NCBI GenBank assembly: GCA_030407005.1
Contig: JAUDYN010000002.1
Location: 1,736,001-1,800,000 of the forward strand
DNA from: Desarmillaria ectypa
Lineage: Eukaryota > Basidiomycota > Agaricomycetes > Agaricales > Physalacriaceae
Length of the DNA: 64,000 nt
Reading direction: 5' to 3'
Shown: piece by piece, positions 12,217 through 29,806 of the stretch
Layout: each line of letters opens with the position of its first letter
Numbering within the stretch: the stretch's first letter is position 1
The notes under the pieces: generated by a model
What the model saw: only the letters and a program-made list of their open reading frames with translations
Told to the model about the DNA's origin: nothing
Databases searched by the model: none
Position numbers and translations under genes: made by a program

Positions 12217-13598
12217 ATGGACTACAACCATCAAACTATTATTTATGTCCTCTCTGCTTGCAAGAACGATGACGCTGGGGACCTTGTCGCTATCGGAGGC
12301 GAGCATTCTGTCCAAGTCCTCCTTGTGGTCAGTTACTATTCCAAAGTCGAGACAAGCACATTGTACTTAACCGTTCCAGAAAGAAACCGGCTGCGAGTCC
12401 CTGGCCACCTTTCACATTGGCTCTCGAATTACTGCCATAGCGTGGTCGCCCAAGACTGTCTCTCCGTCGTCCAGCGACAGCTGGGTCATTGAGTAGCTCG
12501 ACATGCTCGACGATGACTGTCGCTTACTATACGTCTATCTAGGCTTGCTGCTGCTGGAATAGACTATGGTCTGCATCTGCTCACAAAGCTTCCCAAGGAT
12601 GAAGAATCTATGTTCCACTTTGGCGGAGGTCTGAGTGGCCACCACGGCAAAGTGAACGACATGTGTTTTGGTGGCGGCAGAGGAAGGGATGCCTCTCGTT
12701 ACATCGCCACCGTCTCAGGTAACCCCTTCGACTCGCCTATGTACTTACTCCAACTTACATCCTGTCCAGATGACAAAATGCTCATGGTGTGGGACCTCCT
12801 CCCTTCCGTGGACACGGCCTCTATGCTGGCCTCACCAATGGCGCAGAGCGGCACGGCATCCCCTTCCCCGAGGGCACAGCCGACGGCATATGTTATCGCG
12901 TTTCCCCACCCACTGACATCCATCAATTCCCATCCATCTACGAGCAAAGAGTTTCTCGTTTCAGATTGCAGGGGATCTATATTCCTTACGGATTGGCGTT
13001 CAGACCCAGATGACCCAGATCAAGATTCCTGGCACAATTCAAACCTAGTTGAGCTTGTGGAACCACACGCCCTGTCGGAGGCTTCCTTAGGACGGACCCT
13101 GCAATGGTCGGGCTCAGTAGCCTGGCAAAAAGATTCAGCAAACATGTACGGGATCTTCCTCGTCTTTTATGTCGTGGTTTAATCTCATTTTTAGTGTGGG
13201 AGCCGTGTACGGGTCCAAATTTTCCATATGGGATCTCTCCAAGCTTCAAGGTGGCAAACCCCTTGCCGCTGGAAATAGCTTCCCGGAAGGCGGGGATAAG
13301 TTCCGGTATTTTCTATAACTCTTTGATCTATCCAGAGCACTCCCCTGATTTCATAATGCTCAGATGGTGCCATACCTATCCCGGCTACTTTGCTATCTCT
13401 ACGCAGTCTCCTTCAAAAGGCGCCCTTATACATGTACACAACCTGAGTTATGTGCATGCCCAGCCTGAGATCTTTACCGTAGCATCTCGGCCCCATCTCG
13501 TTCGCGACTTTGATTTTCTTGGTCTTCGTGGTATCCCACGGTTGGCAGTGGCTGTTGCCCGAACAGTGGTGATTTTCCCAATCGGTGTCGAGCCCTGA
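12217..13598 (+). CDS. NUP37: nucleoporin NUP37-like WD40 protein
   Basis: NUP37 is a beta-propeller subunit of the NUP107-160 (Y) complex of the nuclear pore. Visible here: VAIGGEHSVQVLLV, FHIGSRITAIAWSPKT, GHHGKVNDMCFGGG, the WD repeat element DDKMLMVWDLLP, a segment SKEFLVSDCRGSIFLTDW, and VGAVYGSKFSIWDLSKLQGG. The order matches NUP37 and not canonical multi-repeat WD40 proteins. At least five short introns are needed. The start is the first in-frame Met at 12217, 82 bp from the divergent small ORF. Another WD40 family remains possible but is less likely. Confidence 0.75.
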
Positions 13599-13817
13599 TC
13601 AACCGCCTTTTAATTTGGTCTTCCGGCAGATACGGAATCTGATCACTATGTAGCGCCGAACAAGAGACCGAGTTACCAAAAAACAATGTCATATATACGC
13701 AGTTCAACAGATGGTTGGTCAGACAAGCAGTACGAAAAAAGTACTGTACAACAATTAATGTAACAAGATCAAGACGGGACAAAGCGCTAGAACGAAGCGA
13801 CATGGCATCAAATCAAA

Positions 13818-16817
13818 TCAATAGTTGGGGTGAGAGGATTGGGTAATATGGTACGCTTGGTGTTGGTGGCGAACGTCGTATGAGGAACGTAAGTCGCCAT
13901 TGCTGTGCCCTGTTGCTTGAACTTGAGGTGGACCGGCTTGCTCAACATTTCCGCCGAATCCCAAATCGAGAAACATATTCTTCCAGTACTGGGCGTCCAG
14001 CTCTGCAGTGTGCTGCCCTCCAATGTAGGATGGGTGATAGCTCCCATTGGGGGAGGCGCTAGCATTGCTGCCAGGTCGTAAAACCTCGGAAGAGGTATAA
14101 TGAGAATCTTGCGTCACTGGGTGTGCCGGAAGATGTGGAGATGCGGGGAAGTGGAAATTTTGTTCATGTAATGAACTAGGGGGATATCCCTGAGGGGGCG
14201 TCTGAATGGTAGTTGGCGAGTCTATTAGAGTTATAAGTATACATATGTCGAACCCCAATGAGATGTAGGACAGTACCTTGAAGCCGAGGATCAATCGGTG
14301 TCTCGTATCTTCCCTTCTCGGCCCTCCGAGCATTAAATAGATCATTTGTCAATAGACTTCGCAGGAACCGGGCATGATAAGCTGCCAGAGTTGACGCGGG
14401 AGAAAGGGTAGACGCCTCGTGATACGAATCAGCTGTTTTTGATATAATGGCGTGGATTTCTGAAGCAGCCCCGTCGTGCAATTGTGGATAGGTGCTGGAG
14501 CTTCGTAAAAGCTATACAGGGTCGTTAGTACTATACACCATGGGCCGAGATCTGATCTACCTTGAGCAGAAAGACCGCAGCATACGCAGACATAATCGTG
14601 ATTGTGTCCTGACCATAGCGCTGAAGAAAATGCTTAGCCTTTCACCGCATCAGAAGGTGGAATACAGTGAACGTACAAGCATGCTCATGTCAGCAAAATC
14701 TTGTGAAAGGATACGTAAGGCGTCCATGGCACTGGAGTAACATGTAGATAGCGCTTGCACGCTCGGACTAGATCGACCACCCTGATGAGCAACCTGTATC
14801 AGATTCAGAAACTTGATTGTTACTGGTCAAGGCTTACGGAAGCAACGGAATCCTGGATTCCAAAGCTATTCAAAAACAATCTGATATACAGCCTGAATAG
14901 GCTCAAGAACGAGAAATGGAACGATTCGCCACCAGCTAGATAGATACCCTGGTTAGTGCAAGACAGATTTGGGGTACATGAACATTACCTCGGTGCATTT
15001 CCCGCTGCCATGTGTCCATCCATTGCGAGAGTTTGTTGTTACAGTTACGGAGGACGACCTCATACTTGATATCATTTTGGATGCCATGAGGATTGTCGGC
15101 CTTGGAAGTATGAAAGATGTCAGTTGTCTCAGCCTTGCGTAAAAAAATATACATCAGTAGATTGCTCGCGGGAACAGTAGGTTAGTCTTACAGCAATATG
15201 GCGCAGTTGAACAAAAGCAGAAACAATCACGTCTTCGGGTCGTATGGTGCTGCCGCCTTGTTCATGCCATGTTGAAGAATGACGGACCAACGCATCCTCC
15301 GGAAGCATCCAGCTCCTTCCAGTCTGAGTGCTGAGACTCCGATCATGAACAAACAACACAAGGTATGTACGCTCTCGGTTTCTACGTTCACGCATCTGGA
15401 ACTCCGTTTCATGAGGCGGTGAAACTGGAACGTAGCGATTGAGCCCCAGTTCTATGGCCATTCGGCAAGCCTGCCACATAGTAATAATCAGTGACGGGTA
15501 CAGACAAGACAAGCCGATCACGAACATATCCGATATAAGTCCAAGTGCGCTGATTAACACATGAATTAGAATCAGGACGGGGGTAAAGAAATGAAATGCA
15601 CATTATCATCTGGATCTCGCCAATAGGTGAGGCAACAGAAAGCCTGCACGACCTCTACGCTCTTCCAAGCCTGCGCAAATGCCTGAACGGCATAATCGTT
15701 TGCGATCTTTTGACATTGTTTAAATAATTCGGGTCTGAAGAATCGGCAGGCGGCCATTATTAGGGTGCTGAATAGGAATGGGCATCTCGACCGAACATAA
15801 GTCACCGAGTGCAGGGCAGGGTCAAACAAATTGATAAAAGGATTGAGCCTGATGAAGAGAGCATCAAAGAGGACTTTAGCTTCCTCTTCATCAATGATGC
15901 CAGCTGAGATTGGATCATTGAGTCCTGGAGAGACGGGAGTCATGCGCGACTGAGGTGGACTGAATGAAGCGCCACGGGTAGGAGTCTGGCCCGCGACGGT
16001 TTCATCCTCCGGATTGAGAATAGTGCGGAAAAAGGAATTCCTTTGATTTTCCTTCCGAATCATCTTGGCTGGAAAGAGTGCCTCGTTGTTGCGATCAGGG
16101 TCATCATCGTCGTCGTCCATGTCCACGGTTCGGGTGCTGCTGCTTGACGTGGGATAATCCGGACCGTTTGCGTAATGTGGGAGATTCAGTGGAGGGAGCT
16201 CGTTGGATGGGAAATGAGTGCCAGGAGATGTGTACGGGTCTCCACGAAGGACACCACTGAAAGATGATTCGGTAGAACCATTGTGACCAGTTTCGGAGAA
16301 TGGCGGCAGCATGTTAGACTCTGAGGACTGGGACTTTCGCTTCGCGTTGATGAGACCCTTTTCCAAACGACGGAGCATTTTTGAGGCCTCTGAAAGTCTA
16401 GGGAAAGATTCAAAATATGTAATATTCGTAAAATAAAGGAACTGACTTAGATCCTGGCTTCCGACCCCGCCTATGCTTTTCAAAAATACATCTAACGGCA
16501 TCGCGTTGGTAACGAGGACAAGAAGCAAGACGAGGACGGTGGACTCACTCTACGTTGGCACGTTTGCAGCGCTGGCACTGTTTTTGACCGTCCTCTGCAC
16601 CGACGCACTTCATCTTTGGGGCGCCGGGGGGTGAGTGGGCGAGAAAAAAGAGACCGAATAAGAGCCCACCTTTGCGGCACGACATGTCGTACAGGCCCTG
16701 GCACCACGCACCACAGGAGGCTTGGGGCTGAAAAGAGCTGTAGACAACGAGGAAAAGGGTAGAATCAGGGACATACCCAGTCTTTGATTCGGACAAGTTG
16801 TCGGGCTGGAGATCCAT
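13818..16817 (-). CDS. Zn2Cys6 transcription factor with fungal regulator domain
   Basis: Spliced exons give MDLQPDNLSESKTALFSPK, then the binuclear zinc cluster. It is split by introns: ACTTCRAAK joins MKC, then CQRCKRANVE joins CIFEKHRRGRKPGSK. The spacing is CxxC-x6-C...CxxC-x6-C. A short coiled coil (LSEASKMLRRLEKGL) for dimerisation follows, then a low-complexity Ser/Asp linker with DDDDDD, and a long region with a Fungal_trans-like layout (GIIDEEEAKVLFDALFIRLNPF, then MAIELGLNRY and RTYLVLFVHDRSLS). The C-terminus is Gln/His/Pro-rich. The target genes cannot be inferred. A long 5' intergenic region (1.4 kb) may hold its promoter. Confidence 0.85.
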
Positions 16818-18254
16818 TTTGTCACCGTGTTGGAGACCGTATTGTAGACCGGGGTTTCGATTGGCAACGACGGGGAAACGACTGTGCTCGACGAGAAGCA
16901 CGATGAGGACAAGGAAAAAGGACGGGCTGGACAACAGGAGGTAAGTGGGACAAAGAGAAGATGGAAGTCAAGAGCAAGAGGGAAAAGGGTGGGGAGAAAA
17001 AGCAGGAGGAGTTAGTAGCTGGCTGGCCGGCAACTTGAATCGCCGCTTATCTCTTATTTGCCCGGACCTTGCTCCATTCCTTGCGGCATTCATCAGTGCG
17101 GTCTCCGTTGTTCCCACTACGATAAAGCCCATCGAATCATTAAATAATACCAAAATATGAGGTTATTTAATATCAAAAATGAGCAGAATAACTACAAAAC
17201 GAATGATATACCAGCAAGCAACCCCGAATATTACCTAAACCTAATTCTACCTAATTTTCAAACTAAAATAATTCAGATTCCGGTAATATATTTTGAGCAA
17301 GTCGCCGGTCTGCAAGTATCGATATCTCCGGCGCTCGAACTTTGTTTTCCCTCCTAATTTACCTGGAAAAATAACGGCAATCCCCTCTAGTTTCTTTGAC
17401 TCCGAAGCCGAAGCTAATCCAATACATGCTCCTTGCGCCTATTCTGGCACTGTTCCAGTCCTCTGGTACCAGAAGGGCGATAGACAGGCATTCTTTCTTC
17501 GGCCTTTAACTCCGCGAATGCTGCCCAAATGGAGGCATTGTATAAATCCAGAGTTCATTGAACTCCTTCCTACCTTTTGGAACTTGCGCTAAACCGTATA
17601 ACAAAAATGAAGACTGCACTGTTTTTTTTTTTTCAGAGATGTCGTCACAGGTACTTATTTGCCGAATGCCTCCGGCAACTTGAAACCAGCAAAATCCCGG
17701 AGATTTAGAAGGGGCTCGGTTCAAATGTCGAACCTTTCAACCCGGACACAAGCGTCAAACGCTGGTAAGTTCCGTTTCCGTTGCAGCCGGTTGATCTTCT
17801 TGGGAGAAAAGACGGCTAACTTATTCCCATGACAAGGAGAATTCCAGCTTCTGCTGTACTTGATATTGGGAATGCTCCCGACTCGTCTGTCGGCCAATCC
17901 CCAACAATAAGCTCATCAACAGGGGGTCATTCATCTGTCATTCAAAGGCAACCAAGGAACGCTATTGAGTCCAGATGATCAATGCCGTCGGCAGACGAGA
18001 AGGACATAACAGATTCATACAGGGCTTGAATCCTCCTATCGATGCATAGAAAGAAAGCTAATCGTATAAGAGATACAGGTCCCCCTTCCTTATGGTAGTA
18101 ATCTCGAGATCCACACGAGGCTGATAAATTGAACTGTTAGTACAAAGCAAAATCAGTTCTTCGGGTTCTCCCTTCTTAGTACACGCGCTAAAACACGAGG
18201 ACACCTGAGGAACTTTTATAAAATTTAGGAGACAAATTCCTGCTTGGTTCGACC
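16818..18254. other. intergenic region between the transcription factor and the small membrane protein
   Basis: About 1.4 kb with no supportable gene. It has an AT-rich stretch (about 17150-17290) with degenerate CCTAA units (ATTACCTAAACCTAATTCTA from about 17231) and a run of twelve T (17622-17633). Open frames here are short and have no recognisable motif. It probably contains the 5' regions of the two divergent neighbours. Confidence 0.5.
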
Positions 18255-19188
18255 ATGGCCCCAGCACAGCCTGAAGTCATCGTGACGACAACGACAATAT
18301 TCAAGGATGAGCCGACATCGTCTGCCTCTGCTGTCCAACGCAGCGCCAATGGAATCCCTGTCGGTGCGATCGCGGGTGGTACCGCCGGAGGTGCATTCCT
18401 GGCGTGTGAGCTTACCCGTTTTACTCACCCATTATCAACAATGCCTAAACAGCCGCAAAAGTCTTTTTAGTGTTCGTGTGGATAATGTGGGGCAAAAAGA
18501 TCAAACGTCATGAACTAAAGCAGCAGAAGGAGCTCGTAAGGCAATTACTCAACGATATCAACCATGTCCACTCACAGGAAACAAAATGAACCAGAATAAT
18601 CTGCGGATAACGCACAAGAACACCATGATGAATACTTCCAAACTCTCCCGTCCTCGAATATCTCATCTCGCACCCGTTTTCTGGGTGCCAGATTCCGCTA
18701 AGGTACAGTTCGCAGACAACGTGAAGGGTGGCAGAGCAAGAAATGCTGCGAAGACGCCTGCAGATCCGCCAGAAATCAAGCCATCTCTTCCGAAGGTTCT
18801 TCGACCTGTCGTGTCTTCTCCGGATGTGGACCAGTCCAGGTCCAGAGCCCCGCTACGAATGAAAACGGCTTCCCTGCCAAAGTTCCCTTCACTACTGCAG
18901 CTAAATCGAAAACCATTCGTGACTAGCTCAACAGATGCAAGTGAAAACGCATTACCTGGTAGCGATGTGGGAGATTGTACGTCGAAGCTTGAGGACATCG
19001 GTGCAGGCACGAGAAACCAAGGAGACACTCAGCGCCCGTCATGGCCACACTCCCTGAGGAGTAGTCGGGGCCGGACTATCATGGATGCTGCATTATCCAG
19101 TAGAACTTCTCGAACCTCACAGGCAACGAGTGGCTCAGCATACTCACAGCCTGATGATCCGTCAACGGTGGTCGGTGTTGCACTGTGA
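18255..19188 (+). CDS. single-pass membrane protein, Ser/Thr-rich, unknown function
   Basis: The N-terminus (MAPAQPEVIVTTTTIF, then SSASAVQRS) is Ser/Thr-rich. It leads to a glycine-rich entry (IPVGAIAGGTAGGAFL) and a membrane helix (KVFLVFVWIMW) followed by the basic stop-transfer GKKIKRHELKQQK. This is the layout of fungal single-span cell-surface proteins of the Mid2/Skg6 kind. The second intron (18536-18594, 59 nt, acceptor AACCAG) joins the helix to a disordered Ser/Pro/Arg-rich tail of about 197 residues ending VVGVAL. A shorter intron ending CTCACAG would stop after ETK. No signal peptide is seen. Family is not assigned. Confidence 0.55.
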
Positions 19189-19247
19189 TGGAGAGATATG
19201 GACCAAATAATGATACGAAGGACGATGTATTCATGACTTTTGACAGA

Positions 19248-19934
19248 TTATTGTAACGATTTAACATATTTCTATACGACAAATGAAAAGGGTTACTTGG
19301 TAGAAGGGCATTGAACACACCTGTTCTAGTTGCGCAACGGCCTCCTTGAACAGCCCTACTTCTCGCCAGCAATCGAGGCTCTTCCCAGCCTTCTTTCTGT
19401 TGCAATTTTAGTCACCAGTCCAACGGAACACTGTGAAAACAACGAGCCTGTAGCACGCTAACACGGCTTCCTGGTACGACTTGACCTGGGGGACTTCCTG
19501 GAGGTCTTTCCGGGAGTGAAAACGGTCGACTTTCTGGCGAATATCTTCCAGATCATTCAGGAGCGACACACTGTCCTTGACACTGCCGGTTTCATCGCCT
19601 GTTACTGTCTCGCCAGCTAAACTTCGTTCTCTATCCAAGTTTTCCTTCTCCAGGGCCTGCTCGATGCGCTCGCGCACTTCTTGCTCTTCTTTTCGGAGAT
19701 GTTCAATTTCGCTTTGTATCCGAGACCGGATATGTGCGTCCAGTGTAGACTGTCGCTCTGGGGTAACGTCCCGAGCAGAGAGGTCGGCAGAGAGCTGGTC
19801 GACGACATCCTGCGAAAACTAGTACACAGGAGGGTAAACAGGCTATAGTGCAAGAGAAAGGTAGTCTTCCGTACTTGTATTGGAGTTTCGTTGACGAAGA
19901 CCTTGTCGTCTGGTCGGGACTGAGACGCACCCAT
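19248..19934 (-). CDS. MIC19: MIC19, MICOS complex subunit (CHCH domain)
   Basis: MIC19 is an inner-membrane-associated subunit of the MICOS complex that maintains crista junctions. The start MGASQSRPDDKVFVNETPIQ has the N-terminal Met-Gly typical of myristoylated MIC19. The middle is a charged coiled coil (SEIEHLRKEEQEV, VRERIEQALEKENLDRER). The C-terminus has the paired cysteines of the CHCH fold: AVLACYR, an intron, then KSLDCWREVGLFKEAVAQLEQ and a last mini-exon KYVKSLQ. The start is the Met-Gly at 19934, not the upstream Met. A CACGTG lies 30 bp upstream. Convergent with the membrane protein gene (59 bp). Confidence 0.88.
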
Positions 19935-20122
19935 CGCGGTATATAGTGAACGGGACAGACCGTCACGTGTCACGAGTCCAGCAGATCGTCGCTTCTTTTG
20001 GTCCCTTCAAAGTTCGAATACTTCAAATTCATGCAACCAATCTATTTGAATGAATCCAAGTAAACAACAGGAAATGCTAGAGATACAGATAGTTTTCATG
20101 AAATTCAACCAAAGTATTATCT

Positions 20123-22911
<2,789 letters not shown>

Positions 22912-22998
22912 AGCGGGAGAGAGGAAGAAACCCGAAATTCGAAGCGTTGTTTGGCTGGGACGTCAATCGACAATAAACTCCCTTGACCTCTAACTACC

Positions 22999-23970
22999 AT
23001 GTCTGAACGCAAAGGTATCTATTTCGCTGTTATTATACGGATATTTTCTTACCTTATTATAGTCCTCAACAAATATTTTCCCCCGGACTTTGACCCGGAT
23101 CTCATTCCACGTCGAAAAGGCCCCAAGAATTCACAGCAGGTAGTTCGATTAATGGCTCCCTTTTCCATGTATGTGCTCTCACAGTCTTATGCTGACGTAT
23201 CTAATACTCCTCTACAGGCGTTGTAATACTTGCGGAGAATACATCTACAAGGGCAAAAAGTTCAATGCCCGCAAAGAAACAGTAGACGGCGAGGATTATT
23301 ATGGAATCAAGATATTCCGGTTCTACATTAAATGGTTTGTGCCCCATCCTAGTACCCATGAAGTTTTTAGTCTCATCATCTGTTCAGTACACTCTGTTCA
23401 GCGGAGATCACGTTCAAGACAGACCCTAAGAACACGGACTATGCTGCTGAACATGGTGCTTCTCGGAATTTCGAGCCATGGAGGGACGAACAAGCGGTCC
23501 AGGAGGAGGATCGGTTAGCGAAACTTGAGGAAGAGGAGAACAACCCTATGAAGGCGCTGGAAAACCGGACGACAGATTCCAAACGGGAAATGGACATTTT
23601 GGATGCCCTACAAGACATCCGTGCCCGGAATGCGAGAAATGAGCGAGTGGGAAATACTGTTGACTTGCTGGACCAGATAGGGCTGGAGGAAATAGAGTCG
23701 GCGGAGGACCTTGAACGCAAGAAGCTGGAGGAGGAAGATGAGAAATTGGTGAGAGCCGTCTTCTCCAAGGTTTCGATGCCAGGCTCTTCGACGGATTCGA
23801 CTCCGGAGGACGTGATAACTGTGAAACGGAAAGCAGATGATGTTGAGCCAGACGTACACAGCCTGTTACCTGACTCTACACGAGTGCTGATATCCACCAA
23901 GACGTCGTCAGTGAAAAAGGCTAAGAAGAATATTCTAGGAATTAAGGTAGTGAAAAAGGTGAAGACATAG
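22999..23970 (+). CDS. YJU2: YJU2/CWC16 splicing factor (CCDC94 family)
   Basis: YJU2 is a step-one spliceosome factor that works after PRP2 activation. After a very short first exon (MSERK) come [28 protein letters not shown], the zinc-binding [32 protein letters not shown], then [15 protein letters not shown] and the typical [18 protein letters not shown]. The C-terminus is a charged coiled coil ([19 protein letters not shown]) and a basic end ([18 protein letters not shown]) suited to nuclear import. Two later introns interrupt it. The next gene begins 58 nt after its stop on the same strand. Confidence 0.92.
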
Positions 23971-23990
23971 CTACAATACGATGTTGTATA

Positions 23991-24004
23991 TTAGGGTTAG
24001 GGTT
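23991..24004 (+). promoter_or_regulatory. two-unit TTAGGG motif before the NSL1-like gene
   Basis: TTAGGGTTAGGGTT lies between the YJU2 stop and the next ATG, 25 bp upstream of that ATG. It is the telomere repeat unit used by most fungi. Short interstitial copies in promoters are bound by Myb-type Tbf1-like factors in yeasts. Here that role is only inferred from position. Confidence 0.35.
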
Positions 24005-24028
24005 GTATTACACTTATTCCTTACCATC

Positions 24029-24846
24029 ATGGAAACTTCACGAGACGACATACTTCGCGTCAACGTCGATACTCAGGGTGACTTCCAGCGCATCAAGGCC
24101 GATTATTCAAGGTTGTTTCTCTCCTTCATCGAGGAGCAGATACGTACCCAAGGCTTAGAGAGCCAAAGGGAGGTCATGGTGGCTCATGCCCAACAGGTCG
24201 GTCTCGTTCCCTTGGCATGACTCTTTTATGTTCAGTGTCTGTCAGCACTTGGATAGAACCTTCGCAATGGCGCAGTTAAACCTTCGCATTAACGGGCGCA
24301 ACAAACCCCTCGCTGAGAATGACCCCGGTACTTAGTCTCATTGTCATCGGTCCTCAGTATTTCAAATCAGAATCTAGACATAGAGCCCTTTGATGAGGCC
24401 CTCGACAGGCGCATATGGGCTCTTGCTGATACTCGCCTTGGATGGCACAAGGTTGTTGCAGAGACGCGTCGCACTGTGCCCACGGAGATCGAAGCGACGT
24501 TTGAAAAGTTCATTCGTCAAGAGCGCGACGCCGACGCTGCAGACGATGACCTGGACATTTCGCTGGAGGATGATACTGAACCCTTGCCTGGTGATGAATG
24601 TGAGTAGCTGTGTGTCCTGTGTTGCGTATCACGCCCAACGTCGCCCCAGTTCTTGCCAGGCGCTATCCGAAAATACAGGACGAGCTTCACAAAGCCATTG
24701 CCGCTACCAATACCCTCGAGCAGGAAAGTCATCTCTTAGTCTCCTCTTCTTTGTCTAATTGCGCTGTGTAGGCTATACCCAACCAGACAGAAAGGTCACT
24801 GAAATACGAGAATGTGTCGGCAGAGATGAAGACGCTCAAACCATGA
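24029..24846 (+). CDS. Mis14/NSL1-like kinetochore protein
   Basis: Exons give METSRDDILRVNVDTQGDFQ, DYSRLFLSFIEEQI, HLDRTFAMAQLNLRINGRNK, then IEPFDEALDRRIWALADTRL and GWHKVVAETRRTVP, followed by an acidic linker and a helical C-terminus (LHKAIAATNTLEQAIPNQTE). The FDEALDRRIW...RLxWHKxxAETRRxVP pattern is what I recall for Mis14/Nsl1, a subunit of the MIS12 kinetochore complex. The length of about 200 residues fits. The assignment rests on this one region, so it is moderate. Its stop is 42 bp from the convergent GAR1 stop. Confidence 0.55.
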
Positions 24847-24888
24847 TTGCTGCATTGTGGTACATTCGACCATACAGCTAGTAGCACA

Positions 24889-25723
24889 CTATGATCCACG
24901 GAATCCACGTCCACCACCACCACTACCACGAGCGCTCCATCCGCCGCCGCCCCGACTGGCTCCCCTTGAACCACCGCGACCGCCTCGATCCCCAAAGCCA
25001 CCTCTGCTGCCGCCCCGACCACGGCTACCTCCTCGCGATTGAAATCCACCACGACCACTGCCTACTCCACGCCCTCGAAGAGCACCTGCACCCCGGCCAC
25101 CACGACCGCGCTCTAGCGAGACATTAGCCACTGGACGTTATTTCTATAAATAATATCGACTTACTTGTAACACCTAAAACAACCCTTTTCCTATTGAGTA
25201 GCATAGAACAGATGATACAAGACTGCGCACCTCCTGCGACTTTTGGCTTAGGCAGAAAGCGCTCTATTGACAAAAGTTTGTCGCCGCCGATATACACTTT
25301 GTCTCCCTTTTGAAAACTGCTGGCAACCATGCCCTCGCCCATTTTGATGGAAAAGTAGACTTCGTTTATTGGGCCAAGAATTTCGTCAACTTTTCCGATG
25401 ACTGATTTATTTTGCAGGTAGATTGGGGCATTGAAATATGGGACTTTGTCGGGCAAAAGAGATGAGCAGAGCATTTCGTCTTCAACAGCATGCACAAAGG
25501 TCCCCATTTCTGAAAAGGATTAGAAACGATAAGATACAGGCAAGAGTAATAGATATCACCTAGGACAGTATCTGGAGGCCCCATGTCCCTCTGTTGAAAT
25601 CCGCCCCTGCTGCCCCCGCGACCCCCCCGGGCTGAAATTGCATTATAAGGTCACGATAAAGGCGAGAGAAGGAAGCTCACCACCGCCTCGTGAGAAACCG
25701 CCTCTTGAATTGCCTCGATACAT
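24889..25723 (-). CDS. GAR1: GAR1, H/ACA snoRNP subunit
   Basis: GAR1 is a core protein of H/ACA snoRNPs, which make pseudouridine in rRNA. A short N-terminal RGG-type segment ([14 protein letters not shown]) is followed by the conserved core: [54 protein letters not shown] and [20 protein letters not shown]. The C-terminus is a long RGG/GGR tail (from [14 protein letters not shown] to GGGRGFRGS). This double-RGG layout is diagnostic. Several short introns are present. It is divergent from PEX6 (125 bp between starts). Confidence 0.95.
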
Positions 25724-25848
25724 GGACGTGGAGGGGAAAAAAAGAATTGAGATCGACTTCTGGCATGTGACCTGATACCTCAGACCTCGGGTATAGCAGC
25801 CCCACCAACGCTGGCCACTCTTGCCATCCTTTCCTCTTCTCTACCACC

Positions 25849-29796
<3,948 letters not shown>

Positions 29797-29806
29797 TGTA
29801 TATTTA

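Noticed and set aside
17220..17270. CCTAA-like units in the AT-rich intergenic region as an internal telomere
   Set aside because: The units are irregular and few; chance in AT-rich DNA is more likely.
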